From Caulobacteraceae bacterium (GTDB taxonomy: Bacteria > Pseudomonadota > Alphaproteobacteria > Caulobacterales > Caulobacteraceae), in assembly GCA_027487945.1 (NCBI GenBank), contig JAIYCQ010000002.1, forward strand, positions 62,001-126,000: a stretch of 64,000 nt of DNA. Reading direction: 5' to 3'. Of the stretch, positions 10,015 to 20,400 are shown one piece after another. A program made the position numbers and the translations under genes. The notes below the pieces were generated by a model. It was not told where the DNA came from. It did not search any database and saw nothing but the letters and a program-made list of their open reading frames with translations. Position 1 is the stretch's first letter. Every line of letters starts with the position of its first letter.

Positions 10015-12411
10015 TCAGGGCAGGCTCGCCGCGCCAGTCACCACCGCCGAGTCGGACAGGTCGAACGGCATGACCGTCCCGGGCCGGGGCGGTAGCGGCG
10101 GGGTTCCGGCCGGCCAGCCCTCGGACACCACGGCGTAGCGGACCTCGACAGGGCCGGACGCCGGAAGCACGACCCGGATCGGCCCCGGGTCGCCCTGCCA
10201 GCGCAGGCGGGTCCAGACCTTGCCCGGCGGCGTGGCCTTGGCGGTGCTCGCCCGGGGCTGCAGTTTCACCGCCTTGCCGTTCACGATGACGGACGCCAAC
10301 GCTCCGCTCTGGACATCGATCATCACCAGCCGCCCGCGCGCATCGCCTTCGACAATCACGGACCCGTCCGGCGCCCGTGAGGCGGTCAGCGGCGGCGTCT
10401 GGGCCGCGCCCTTTGCCGGCGCGGCCCAGACCTCGCGGCGCTGTATGGGGCGGAAATCCCGCCGGACGACAGATCCGCCCTCGGCCGTCAGGACCCCGCG
10501 CGACCAGGGGTCCAGCTCGGGCGTCGTCGCGATGCGCCAGGCCTTGCCGGTGGCGGTGTCACTCACGTGGAGCACGCTGGTGACCATCGGATGGCGCTCC
10601 GTCCAGGGCTCGCGATAGCGGACCGCGCCCACCAGGACGATGCCGATCGCCAGAACCCCCAACGCCGGCCAAAGCGCGCGACGACCGTCCCGCGCCGCCA
10701 GCGGCCAGGCGACCAGGGCGCCCAGCAGCCCGAACAGGCCCAGGATCGCCGGCAGGTCCAGGCCCTGGGCCACGCCGTGGAAATAGACGGCCAGCCAGCC
10801 GCCGCTCACGCCTGCCAGCAGAGTCAGCAGGATGACCCGCCCCACCCGCGTCTCCCGGCCCATGTCCGTCGCCAGCGCCGCCAGGGCCGCCATCGCCAGC
10901 GGCCAGGCGACGAGGACCGCCACGCCCGGCTGCAGGGCCTGCAGCGCCAGGGCAAGGATCAACCCCACGCCCAGGACGCCGCCCCAAGCCTGCTCGATCC
11001 TCACCGGCTTGCCCAGCACGGCGCCCGCCAGCGCCGCCGTGGCGATGGCCAGACCGCCGCCGACCAGGTCCCATCCGCCGAACAGCTGGCACAGCAGCCC
11101 GCCGATCAGGGCGCTGAGCACCGGCGGCCAGCGCCGCTCGCCGCGGCCGAGCATCGCCGGGACCAGCAGGAGCATGCCGACGGCGATCACCGCCAGCGTC
11201 GTCTCCCAAAGCGCCCACTGGGCCAGAAGCGGACGCTGTTCGAGGAAGCCGAACCCGACGCCGGTGACCCGCCGCGCCGTATGCAGCGCCAGCGCCGCGC
11301 CGGTCAGCAGCAGGAGAGCGGCCCCGGCCCCCCGCGCCAGTCCGGCCCGCGGCCAGGGCTCTCCCGGTCCGCGCAGACGACGGACCGCGACGCCGATCAC
11401 GCCGGCGGTGGCCAGCCAGAGCAGCCAGCCGCCCCAGGCCGGATAGGCCAGGATATGGTCGCCGAAGGTCTGGCTGTAGACCGCGTCCGGCGCCTTTCCG
11501 GGCAGGTCCGACCCTGCGAACCGGCGCGTCGCCGCCAGCGTCTGGTCGCCGATGTGCTGCACGGAGCCCTGATCGAGATTGGCCAGGGTCGCGGTCGGGG
11601 AGTGGTAGTCGAACTGACGGCCGATGAAGGCGAAGTTCAGGCCGGAAACGCCCGCGTCCCGGGACACCGAGAAGTCGGTGTCGTTGGGCATGGTCTCGTA
11701 CAGAAACACGGCCAGCGAGTTGCTGATCGGGGCGCTGGCGGTGCGGGCGAAGCCGGCGACGATCTCGCCGTTCTGAGGGCCGGTCTGGAACATGTTGGCC
11801 CGACCGCCGTTGCCACGGGCTTCGAGGTTGATCAGCAGGCCGATCCGCTTGCGCAGCGGATGCTCGGCGAAGAAGGCCCGGGCGCCGAGAAGTCCGGCTT
11901 CCTCGCTGTCGGTGATCAGGACGATGATGTCCCGCTCCGGCGGCGCGCCCGCCTTGATCGCCCGGATGGTCTCCAGAATCGCCGCCACCCCGGTGGCGTC
12001 GTCCGCCGCGCCGGGGGAGCCGGGCACGCTGTCGTAGTGCGCCATCAGCGCCAGGGCGGGGAGGGCGCGGTCGCGCCCGGGCAGGATGCCGACCAGGTTC
12101 TCGACCTGCCCGCCGATGACATAGGCGTCGCCGCCGAAGCTGCGGGTCTCCACCGCCTGGCTCGCCTGCACTGTCGGCGACAGGCCCAGCGCGGCCATGC
12201 GGCCCAGCACATAGTCTCGCACCCCGGCGTGGTCGACCGAGCCGACCGGATGCGGGGCCTGCGAAATCCGGGCGATGTCCACGACCGCGCGGGCCGTGGA
12301 GAAGGCTGTGGCGGGCGCGTCGGCCCCGGCCGGCGCCGGCGTCCGGGTTCCCAGCCACCCGAGGAACAGTGCGCCGGCCAGCGCCGCGCCGAGCCCGATC
12401 TGCCGTATCAT
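10015..12411 (-). CDS. M28 family peptidase with multi-TM C-terminal region
   Basis: ALMAHYDSVPGSPGAADDATGVAAILE and ITDSEEAGLLGARAF zinc-aminopeptidase motifs; internal ATG at 12411 (MIRQIGLGAALAGALFLGWL) preferred. Confidence 0.85.
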   Translation of the reverse strand: MIRQIGLGAALAGALFLGWLGTRTPAPAGADAPATAFSTARAVVDIARISQAPHPVGSVDHAGVRDYVLGRMAALGLSPTVQASQAVETRSFGGDAYVIGGQVENLVGILPGRDRALPALALMAHYDSVPGSPGAADDATGVAAILETIRAIKAGAPPERDIIVLITDSEEAGLLGARAFFAEHPLRKRIGLLINLEARGNGGRANMFQTGPQNGEIVAGFARTASAPISNSLAVFLYETMPNDTDFSVSRDAGVSGLNFAFIGRQFDYHSPTATLANLDQGSVQHIGDQTLAATRRFAGSDLPGKAPDAVYSQTFGDHILAYPAWGGWLLWLATAGVIGVAVRRLRGPGEPWPRAGLARGAGAALLLLTGAALALHTARRVTGVGFGFLEQRPLLAQWALWETTLAVIAVGMLLLVPAMLGRGERRWPPVLSALIGGLLCQLFGGWDLVGGGLAIATAALAGAVLGKPVRIEQAWGGVLGVGLILALALQALQPGVAVLVAWPLAMAALAALATDMGRETRVGRVILLTLLAGVSGGWLAVYFHGVAQGLDLPAILGLFGLLGALVAWPLAARDGRRALWPALGVLAIGIVLVGAVRYREPWTERHPMVTSVLHVSDTATGKAWRIATTPELDPWSRGVLTAEGGSVVRRDFRPIQRREVWAAPAKGAAQTPPLTASRAPDGSVIVEGDARGRLVMIDVQSGALASVIVNGKAVKLQPRASTAKATPPGKVWTRLRWQGDPGPIRVVLPASGPVEVRYAVVSEGWPAGTPPLPPRPGTVMPFDLSDSAVVTGAASLP

Positions 12412-12512
12412 GTCCGCAATCCCCCCCGTGTTTCGGCGAGGATGCATGTCGCCGCGCCGGGAGCAACGACCGTCGCGAAGCCTGACTATCGTTCCTGTGG
12501 CCCGGCCCAACG

Positions 12513-12545
12513 AAAAACCCCCGCCGGCGGGACCGGCGGGGGCTT
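12513..12545 (-). terminator. Rho-independent terminator downstream of ctrA
   Basis: On the minus strand: GCCCCCGCCGG TCCCG CCGGCGGGGG TTTTT; perfect 10-bp arms and T tract. Confidence 0.85.
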
Positions 12546-12582
12546 TGTCGTCATCGTCCGGAGGAGGGCTCCGGCGCCGGCG

Positions 12583-13278
<696 letters not shown>

Positions 13279-13325
13279 CGATCCCCTCCCCGCGGCCCTC
13301 CCGCGGTAACATTTCAGGCAAGGCG

Positions 13326-13518
13326 GAATCCGCCTCCGGAGCTCAATCCCGACATTGGAATTAAGCTGCTTTAAGACTGGTTAATGGTGAACCGCCCGTT
13401 GGAAAGAATCGTTAAGCCGATTTGCGAATCGGCGGCAACCCGCGATGTCGCGGCGTCGAGTCGCGGTAGGGATGACTCTTTCGTGATCGCTGAATCCCCA
13501 GTGAATCCCGTGGGATTC
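13326..13518. promoter_or_regulatory. Cluster of GANTC (CcrM-type) sites upstream of ctrA
   Basis: GANTC at 13326, 13406, 13426, 13458, 13474, 13492, 13503, 13514. Confidence 0.75.
13361..13415. promoter_or_regulatory. Phased TTAA half-sites upstream of ctrA (candidate CtrA autoregulation)
   Basis: TTAA at 13361, 13371, 13381 (10-bp period) and 13412. Confidence 0.45.
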
Positions 13519-13661
13519 CCAAGGCCTTTGAACCATTGGGGAACCTCGATCCAGCGGGGCGGCCGCGACTGATCCCTTCGGGGCGCAAATAGCCGCGCCC
13601 CGGCGAAAACTCTTTGCGATCGGGAAAGGAACGGCCGCCGCCGGCGCGCCCTGACGGGCGT

Positions 13662-14837
13662 TCAGACCGCCCGGATGGCCCGCTCGATGAAGCCGCCGCC
13701 GAGCACGCGGCTCGGCGCCTCCGGGGCGTAGAGCACGCAGGCCTGGCCGGGCGCGACCCCTTCCTCCAGGGTATCCAGCGCCACGCCGACGGCGCCGTCG
13801 ACCAGGGTCAGCCGGCCGGCGACCGGCTCGCGGGTCGAGCGAACGCGCGCCAGCACCGCGCGGCCCGCCCGGGCGGCGTCGGCGATGGTGGCTTCGTCGC
13901 CCAGCCAGTTGTCTTCCTTCAGCGTCAGGGCGCGGGTCAGCAGCGCCTCGCGCGGGCCGACGATCACCTGACGCCGGTCGGCGTCGATGCGGGTCACGAA
14001 CAGCGGCTCGCCGGTGCCGCCGCCGACGTTGAGACCCTTGCGCTGGCCGATCGTATAGCGGGTAACGCCCTCGTGGCGGCCCAGGGTGCGCCCGTCCATG
14101 TGCACGATGTCGCCCGGCTCCGCGCCATGGGGGCGCAGCCGGTCGATGACCGTGTGGTACTTGCCCTCGGGCACGAAACAGATGTCCTGGCTGTCGGGCT
14201 TGGCGGCCACCGACAGGCCGATGTCCGACGCCACGCCCCGCACCGCCGGCTTGGGCAGGCCGCCCAGCGGAAAGCGCAGGTAGTCGAGCTGCTCGCGCGT
14301 GGTGGCGAACAGGAAGTAGCTCTGGTCCCGGTTGGCGTCGGCGGCCCGGTGCAGCTGCGGGCCCATGGGCGTGTCTTCCCGCCGCACGTAGTGGCCGGTG
14401 GCCATGGCCACGGCGCCCAGGTCGCGGGCCACGTCCAGCAGGTCGCGGAACTTGACCGTCTGGTTGCAGCGCACGCAGGGGATGGGCGTCTCGCCACGCA
14501 GATAGGCGTCGGCGAACTCCTCGATGACCTGTTCCCTGAACCGGCTTTCGTAGTCGAGGACATAGTGGGGGATGCCGATGGCCTCTGCTGCCTGGCGGGC
14601 GTCGAGGATGTCCTGGCCCGCGCAGCAGGCGCCCTTCTTCTGGATCGCCGCGCCGTGGTCATAGAGCTGCAGCGTCACGCCCACCACGTCATAGCCGGCC
14701 TTGGCCAACAGCGCCGCGGTGACCGTCGAGTCGACGCCGCCGGACATGGCGGCCACGACGCGCGAGCCGGTCGGCAGGCCGACGGCTTGGCGCACGACGT
14801 CGTCGGCGATGTCCAGAGTGGAAGGCAGGGCGCTCAT
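13662..14837 (-). CDS. mnmA: tRNA-specific 2-thiouridylase
   Basis: [36 protein letters not shown]-loop; [11 protein letters not shown]; start ATG at 14837 chosen. Confidence 0.95.
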   Translation of the reverse strand: MSALPSTLDIADDVVRQAVGLPTGSRVVAAMSGGVDSTVTAALLAKAGYDVVGVTLQLYDHGAAIQKKGACCAGQDILDARQAAEAIGIPHYVLDYESRFREQVIEEFADAYLRGETPIPCVRCNQTVKFRDLLDVARDLGAVAMATGHYVRREDTPMGPQLHRAADANRDQSYFLFATTREQLDYLRFPLGGLPKPAVRGVASDIGLSVAAKPDSQDICFVPEGKYHTVIDRLRPHGAEPGDIVHMDGRTLGRHEGVTRYTIGQRKGLNVGGGTGEPLFVTRIDADRRQVIVGPREALLTRALTLKEDNWLGDEATIADAARAGRAVLARVRSTREPVAGRLTLVDGAVGVALDTLEEGVAPGQACVLYAPEAPSRVLGGGFIERAIRAV

Positions 14838-14989
14838 CGGGCCGCATATAGAGGCTGAAGGCGGAAATTGCGACCATCGAGGGCCTGCCGCCTGCGTCAG
14901 GCGTCCTTGCCGGAGGCGATCGCGCGAACCAGCGGGACGGTGAGCGCGCCGTCCACCGTCGGAACCGCGGGGGGCAGGACGGGGTCGCT

Positions 14990-15802
14990 TCAGTCCGCGG
15001 TGGCGACCGCCCGCCGCCCCCGGCGCCAGTCGTCGAAGCGAACCTTGCCGAGCCAGAACAGCATTATGGGCAGCGGCGACAGGGCGACGGCGTAGAGCAG
15101 CGCCGAGTCCCGCAGCGCCTCCGGAAAGACCTGCTGCTGTCCGAGGAAGAACGACCCCGAGGCGATGAACAGCGAAAAGCACATCCGCCACAGGTGCCGG
15201 GCGATCCGCGAGGTGTTGGGCAGCGTCTTGCGCAGGAGCACATGCAGCTCACCCGCGGCGGCAAAGGCGCCGGCGATCGTGAAGAGGAAGAAGGCCTGGG
15301 GCGGCGAGCCGTCCACGGTGCCGCTGGGGCTGGCCGCGCCCAGCCGCATGAAGGTCACACCGGCCGCGGTGATGGAAAGGGCGATGATGAGGCCGATCAC
15401 CTCGGGCGCCCCGGCCTTCACGTCCCGTCGTCGCGCCGCCATGGCGCCGCTGACCAGCAGGTACAGCGCCATCACGCCGGCGACGACGTTGGGCCGCTGG
15501 CCGGTATCGAGGAAGGGCGCCACGCCCGCGCCGATGGCGTAGGCGACGAACATGGCGAGAAAGAACACCGAGCCTGCCGCCCGGTGGACCCTCTGGCCCT
15601 TGCGTGAGGCCAGGGCCACCACGCCGGTGACCATCCCGATCGCGCCCCCGCCGATATGCGCCCACAGGAGCGCGTTCGCGCCCAGATGCATCCACGCCGG
15701 GTCGCCGGGCGCGGCCTCGAGGTTGTCGGCCAGCGCCACCTCGGGCAGCAAAAGGGCGGCAAGCGCGAACAGGACGGGCAGGCGGTGAATCCGGGGTGTC
15801 AT
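14990..15802 (-). CDS. Multi-TM membrane protein (DUF2306-like)
   Basis: Signal-like N-terminus [25 protein letters not shown] and several hydrophobic helices, [29 protein letters not shown]. Confidence 0.55.
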   Translation of the reverse strand: MTPRIHRLPVLFALAALLLPEVALADNLEAAPGDPAWMHLGANALLWAHIGGGAIGMVTGVVALASRKGQRVHRAAGSVFFLAMFVAYAIGAGVAPFLDTGQRPNVVAGVMALYLLVSGAMAARRRDVKAGAPEVIGLIIALSITAAGVTFMRLGAASPSGTVDGSPPQAFFLFTIAGAFAAAGELHVLLRKTLPNTSRIARHLWRMCFSLFIASGSFFLGQQQVFPEALRDSALLYAVALSPLPIMLFWLGKVRFDDWRRGRRAVATAD

Positions 15803-15888
15803 GGACCCCTTCTTGTCGATATGCGGGGCGGGAGCCATGACCGTGCGTACCGCGCGCATGATCGTTCGTAACATCCGGAGGCGCGCCG

Positions 15889-16911
15889 ATGTCGAACCTG
15901 ACCACCTCGGCCGGCGTCGCCTCGGGCCTGATCACATTCGCCGTCCAGCGGGGCGCCGATCGCGCGTTGCTGATGGCCCGGGCCGGCCTTCGCGCGACCG
16001 ACCTCGACGATCCCGACGGCCGCCTTCCCTTCGAGACCTATGTGGCGCTGATGCGGGCGGCCCAAGACGTCTGCGGCGACCCCGCGCTGGCGCTGCACTT
16101 CGGCGAGGCCGTCGACCTGTCGGAGATGTCGATCGTGGGGCTGATCATGAACGCCTCGGCGACCATGGGCGACGCCTTCGCCCAGATGCAGCGCTTCGGA
16201 CGGCTGACGCTGGAGACCGAAGGGTTCAGCGACGGGCCGCGGTTCGAGCTGACGGTGCGCGACGGTCAGCTCTGGATGGTCGACACCCGCGCCGACCCCG
16301 ACGCCTTTCCTGAGCTGACCGAGGGGGCGTTCGCCCGGCTGGTCTGCGGCCCGCGTCGCTTCTTGCCCGAACCCCATGTGCTGGAGGTGCAGGTCACCCA
16401 CCCGGCGCCGGCCTGGCGGGCGGAGTACGACCGTGTCTTCCAGTGCCCGGTGACCTTCTCCAGCGGCTGGAACGCCCTGCGGCTCGACCCGCGCATCGCC
16501 ACCTGGCCGGTGGCGCTTCAGCCGCGCTACGTGTTCGGCGTCCTCACCCGGCGGGCCGATGACCTGCTGCAGGACCTCGAGGATCAGAAGACCGTCCGCG
16601 GGCGGGTCGAGGCGGTCCTTCTGCCGCTGCTGCACACCGGGGAGGTCGGGGCCGACGCGGTTGCCCGCGCCATGGGGTTCAGCCGCCAGACCCTGTTCCG
16701 CAGGCTGAAGGCCGAGGGCGCCACCTATGAACAGGTGCTCGACGCCCTGCGCCACCGCATGGCGCTGCGCTATCTCACCGGCGCCCGGGTCACGGTCAAC
16801 GAGACCGCCTACCTCGTCGGCTTCTCCGAGCCGGCGGCCTTCTCGCGCGCCTTCAAGCGCTGGACAGGCAGAAGCCCGCGCGAGGTCCAGGCGGCGAGGC
16901 CAGCGGACTGA
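15889..16911 (+). CDS. AraC family transcriptional regulator
   Basis: C-terminal HTH: RMALRYLTGARVTVNETAYLVGFSEPAAFSRAFKRWTGRSPREV; N-terminal arabinose-binding-like domain. Confidence 0.9.
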   Translation: MSNLTTSAGVASGLITFAVQRGADRALLMARAGLRATDLDDPDGRLPFETYVALMRAAQDVCGDPALALHFGEAVDLSEMSIVGLIMNASATMGDAFAQMQRFGRLTLETEGFSDGPRFELTVRDGQLWMVDTRADPDAFPELTEGAFARLVCGPRRFLPEPHVLEVQVTHPAPAWRAEYDRVFQCPVTFSSGWNALRLDPRIATWPVALQPRYVFGVLTRRADDLLQDLEDQKTVRGRVEAVLLPLLHTGEVGADAVARAMGFSRQTLFRRLKAEGATYEQVLDALRHRMALRYLTGARVTVNETAYLVGFSEPAAFSRAFKRWTGRSPREVQAARPAD

Positions 16912-16956
16912 TCCGTGGCGGCGCAGGGCTCACGGCGCGCGCCGGACCAAAGCCGC

Positions 16957-17880
16957 CTAGCGCAGGATGTCGAGCAGCGAGCTCTGCTTGAGCATGTTGA
17001 ACACCTGGGCGCTGGCCTGGACCGCCACCTGGGCCTGTTCGAGACGGGTGATCGCGGCCGGCATGTCTGCGTCGGTGATCGCGCCGACCATGCCCTCCAG
17101 CATGGCCTTGCGATCCTCCTGGGCGGCCAGGGTCTTGTCGACCCGGTTCTGGATCAGGCCGTTGCGGGCGGCGTAGTCGGTGACCGAGGCGCGGGCCGTG
17201 TCGAAGTCGTCGAGCATCCCCTGCAGGAAGGTCTCCTGCGCTGCGGTGAGCTGGCCGGTGAAGTCGCCGTTCGCCTCAACATAGGCCTGCATCTGGCGGA
17301 AGACGTCGAAGGTGCTGGTGGCGACGTCGGAAGCCAGGAAGCCGGTCTCGATGGTCGTCGACTCGTCCAGCTGGCTGACCGGCGTCAGACCGTCGTTGTT
17401 GAACAGGTCGGCGATGGCCGGGGCAGCGGTCAGGTCGGTGATCTGGCTGGCGCCGGTGGCCGGGGTGTCGACCTGGCCGCCGGAGAACAGGTAGCGACCG
17501 CCGAACCGGGCGTTGAGCGAATCCGTCGCCGAGGAAAACCAGGCCGAGACTTCGCCCATCAGGGCCTCGCCCCGCCCGGTGGCGATAGCCTCGGCGATGG
17601 CCTGGCGGGCGCTCTGGACCGAGTCGGCGACCTGGGTCAGGGCCTGGTCCTGGGCCTCCAGCTTCGAGGTCAGCACGTCGCCCTGGGCCAGGTAGCCCTC
17701 CACCTTGGTCTGTATCGAGCGGGTGGCCAGCAGGGTTTCGGCCTGGCGGGCGTAGCCCTTGAGGTCGGAGGCGTTCTTCTGGCTCGAGACCTGGGTGTTG
17801 GCCTCGTGCTGCTGGACCTGCGCCTGCATCAGGTGGCTCAGCACGGTGCTGTAGCTGTTGGCGGTGGCGATGCGGTTCAT
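16957..17880 (-). CDS. flgL: Flagellar hook-associated protein FlgL
   Basis: Flagellin-like N- and C-termini; position directly downstream of flgK. Confidence 0.85.
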   Translation of the reverse strand: MNRIATANSYSTVLSHLMQAQVQQHEANTQVSSQKNASDLKGYARQAETLLATRSIQTKVEGYLAQGDVLTSKLEAQDQALTQVADSVQSARQAIAEAIATGRGEALMGEVSAWFSSATDSLNARFGGRYLFSGGQVDTPATGASQITDLTAAPAIADLFNNDGLTPVSQLDESTTIETGFLASDVATSTFDVFRQMQAYVEANGDFTGQLTAAQETFLQGMLDDFDTARASVTDYAARNGLIQNRVDKTLAAQEDRKAMLEGMVGAITDADMPAAITRLEQAQVAVQASAQVFNMLKQSSLLDILR

Positions 17881-17884
17881 GGTT

Positions 17885-20008
17885 CTAGCCCACCATCTGG
17901 AGGAGGACGTCGTAGAGGTCCTTGCCGGCCTGGACGAGTCGGGCGGAGGCGCTGAACGCCTGCTGGTAGGTCGTCATGCTGATCAGTTCCTGGTCGAGAT
18001 TGACCCCCTCGGCGGAGCTGCGGCGGGTGTCGGCCTCGGCGGCGACGGCCTGGGCGATCTCCTGGCGCGAAACCGCGTTCTCGGCCTTGCGACCGATCGA
18101 GCCGGCGAACTCGGCGGCGTAGCGCGACACGCTCATGGATCCGGCCGATGACCCGCCGACCGCGTCGAAGCGGGTGATCGCTTCCCCGGCCGCCGCCAGC
18201 CTCTGGGCCCCGCGCCCGTCGCCGATCGCCAGGGCCGGCCGGCCGAGCGCAGCCTGGGCGGGATCGAAGGTCGCCAGCGCCAGGCGGCCGGGCGCGCTCG
18301 CGATGTCCGCTCGAACGGCGAAGCTGGTGACGCGCGACGCCCGCTCGGCCTTTCCGATGCCGAACAGCTCAGAGACCGACGGTCCCCCAGACCCGCGCGA
18401 GGTCTGGTCGTTGACCACCGACACCGTCTGCCCGGTGACGCCGCCGAAGCTCAGGGCGCCGTCCGCGTCGAGCGAGAACTGCCCGTAGAGGCCGACGCCG
18501 CCGCCGGTCGCATTCAGGGCGTTGAGCAGGTCCTGCATCGTGCCGCCGGCCGGGACGGCCACCGTGATGTCGCGGATGCGGGCCCCGTCCGCGCCGGCGA
18601 CGCGCAGGGTCAGGCTGTCGCCGGCGGTGAAGCCGTGCGGATCGGCCGTCGTCAGGCCGGTCTCGTAGTAGGGATAGCCGCTGGAGGCGACGAGGTCGTT
18701 CAGGCCGAAGAAGTGCGAGAAGCCCTTGCCGGCCCGGTCTGACGGGGTGGCGGCCGGATCGACGATGGCCACGCCGTTGGAGCCGGTCGCCGACAGGGTC
18801 AGGGCCCCGTTCGCGAAGCTGGCGGAGCCCAGTCCGCCCAGCTGGCCGTTGAGGGTGGCCATGAAGCTCGCGGGGGTGAAGGCGGTCGTGGTGGCGCCGC
18901 CGTCGATGCTCATCGAGCCGGCGTCGAAGTCGATGTCGACCTGCCGGGCCGCGACGCCGGCGGCGTCGACGATGACCACGCTGGTGCGGCCGCTGAAGCC
19001 GCCGATCGCGGTGGCCAGCTCCATGCCGGTGTCCCGGCCGGTCAGGCTCGTCGGCGCGGGAACCGCCGAGGCCGCGTTGTGGGCCCGGTTCAGCTCATCC
19101 ACGGAGCGGGTGACGAACTCCGACAGCTGGTCGCCCAGCGCGGGCAGCTCCCGGTCGCGGAGATCTAGCAGGCCCCGAATCTCGCCGCCGGTGATCCTGG
19201 CGTTCAGGAAGGGCTCGCCGCTGCCGCCGGTCAGCGAGACGGTGATCTCGCCGGACGCCCCTTCGGTGCGGACATACTTCAGCACCGCCGCGCCGCCGAT
19301 GCCGGCGCCGGCCAGTGCGTTGCCATCTGAGGCCCGGATGATGACGCCGCCGTTGGCGCGGGCCGCGACACTGACGTCCATCAGGGTCGACAGCTCATTG
19401 ATCAGCTGGCTCTGGATGTTCTCCGGGCCGGTGGTGTCTCCGCCCTGCACCCGGCCGCGGCTGATTTCGCCGTTCAGGTCGTCGATCTGCTTGAGCAGCT
19501 GGTTGGTGCGCTCGACGGCCGCGGCGATCTGGGTGTCGGCCTCGACGCTCATCGACTGCAGCGTCGTCGAGATCCGCGAGGCCTCGCTCAGGAAGTCGGT
19601 GACCCGGTCGATCGCCTGATCGCGCCGGATGGACGAGGCGGAGTCGGTCGAGGCGGCGGTGAAGGCGGCGTAGACATCGTCCAGGCGCGCGAAGAACGAG
19701 CTGCTGTCGCCCGGATTGCCGAACAGCGCCTGGGCCCTGTCCATGGCCGTGGCGATCACGCCGGCTTCCGCCGCCGAGGCCGTGGCGGTCAGCGAGGCGC
19801 GCTGCAGGAACTGATCCGTCGCCCGCCGGATCTGGGTGACGTTGACCCCCGCGCCCATCCCGCCGGACACCAGCGGGGCCTGGTCGATGACCTTGCGGAC
19901 GTAGCCCGGGGTATTGATGTTGGCGATGTTGTCCGAGACCGTCCGCAGGCCGGTCTGGGCGGCCATCAGGCCGGAGTTGGCGGACGACAGGATCGAGGTG
20001 AGGCTCAT
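17885..20008 (-). CDS. flgK: Flagellar hook-associated protein FlgK
   Basis: MSLTSILSSANSGLMAAQTGLRTVSDNIANINTPGYVRKVIDQ...; C-terminal NLDQELISMTTYQQAFSASARLVQAGKDLYDVLLQMVG. Confidence 0.95.
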   Translation of the reverse strand: MSLTSILSSANSGLMAAQTGLRTVSDNIANINTPGYVRKVIDQAPLVSGGMGAGVNVTQIRRATDQFLQRASLTATASAAEAGVIATAMDRAQALFGNPGDSSSFFARLDDVYAAFTAASTDSASSIRRDQAIDRVTDFLSEASRISTTLQSMSVEADTQIAAAVERTNQLLKQIDDLNGEISRGRVQGGDTTGPENIQSQLINELSTLMDVSVAARANGGVIIRASDGNALAGAGIGGAAVLKYVRTEGASGEITVSLTGGSGEPFLNARITGGEIRGLLDLRDRELPALGDQLSEFVTRSVDELNRAHNAASAVPAPTSLTGRDTGMELATAIGGFSGRTSVVIVDAAGVAARQVDIDFDAGSMSIDGGATTTAFTPASFMATLNGQLGGLGSASFANGALTLSATGSNGVAIVDPAATPSDRAGKGFSHFFGLNDLVASSGYPYYETGLTTADPHGFTAGDSLTLRVAGADGARIRDITVAVPAGGTMQDLLNALNATGGGVGLYGQFSLDADGALSFGGVTGQTVSVVNDQTSRGSGGPSVSELFGIGKAERASRVTSFAVRADIASAPGRLALATFDPAQAALGRPALAIGDGRGAQRLAAAGEAITRFDAVGGSSAGSMSVSRYAAEFAGSIGRKAENAVSRQEIAQAVAAEADTRRSSAEGVNLDQELISMTTYQQAFSASARLVQAGKDLYDVLLQMVG

Positions 20009-20309
20009 GACGCGGTCGCCTCCAGCCCGGCAAAGCCTGACGCGCGAACCGGCGCATTTTGCCGGGCCGATTCAGGGGCAAGCCTGCCCTTCGATGCTAA
20101 GCTATTGATAACCATAAACTTCGATTCCGCGGGCCGGATGACCCGAACGTCCTCAGCGCAAGGACGGCGCCAGACGGCGCGGGGCGGCACTTCGCGCCAC
20201 ATCGACCGGCTTGGGCCCGGCAAAAAGCGCACCGAGTGGGCGGGGGCAGGGCAGGGGTCCGCGTCCATCAAGCCCATAAAAAACAAGGACTTGAGGATGT
20301 TTCCGAGAC

Positions 20310-20326
20310 TTGGCCCGGGCGTTGCT
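20310..20326 (+). promoter_or_regulatory. Candidate sigma-54 promoter for fliK-flgD-flgE
   Basis: TTGGCCCGGGCGTTGCT: TGGC-C at -24 and TTGC at -12 with canonical spacing, about 75 bp upstream of the fliK ATG. Confidence 0.75.
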
Positions 20327-20400
20327 ACCTGACTGTCGAATAGTCCGGGCGCAGCAGGCGCCGACCGTACAGTCACCGCCCAGGGGCGTCCAAGCCTGCC

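Noticed and set aside
13384-13572. 62-aa ORF upstream of ctrA
   Set aside because: Lies in the GANTC-rich regulatory region; no RBS or homology signal seen.
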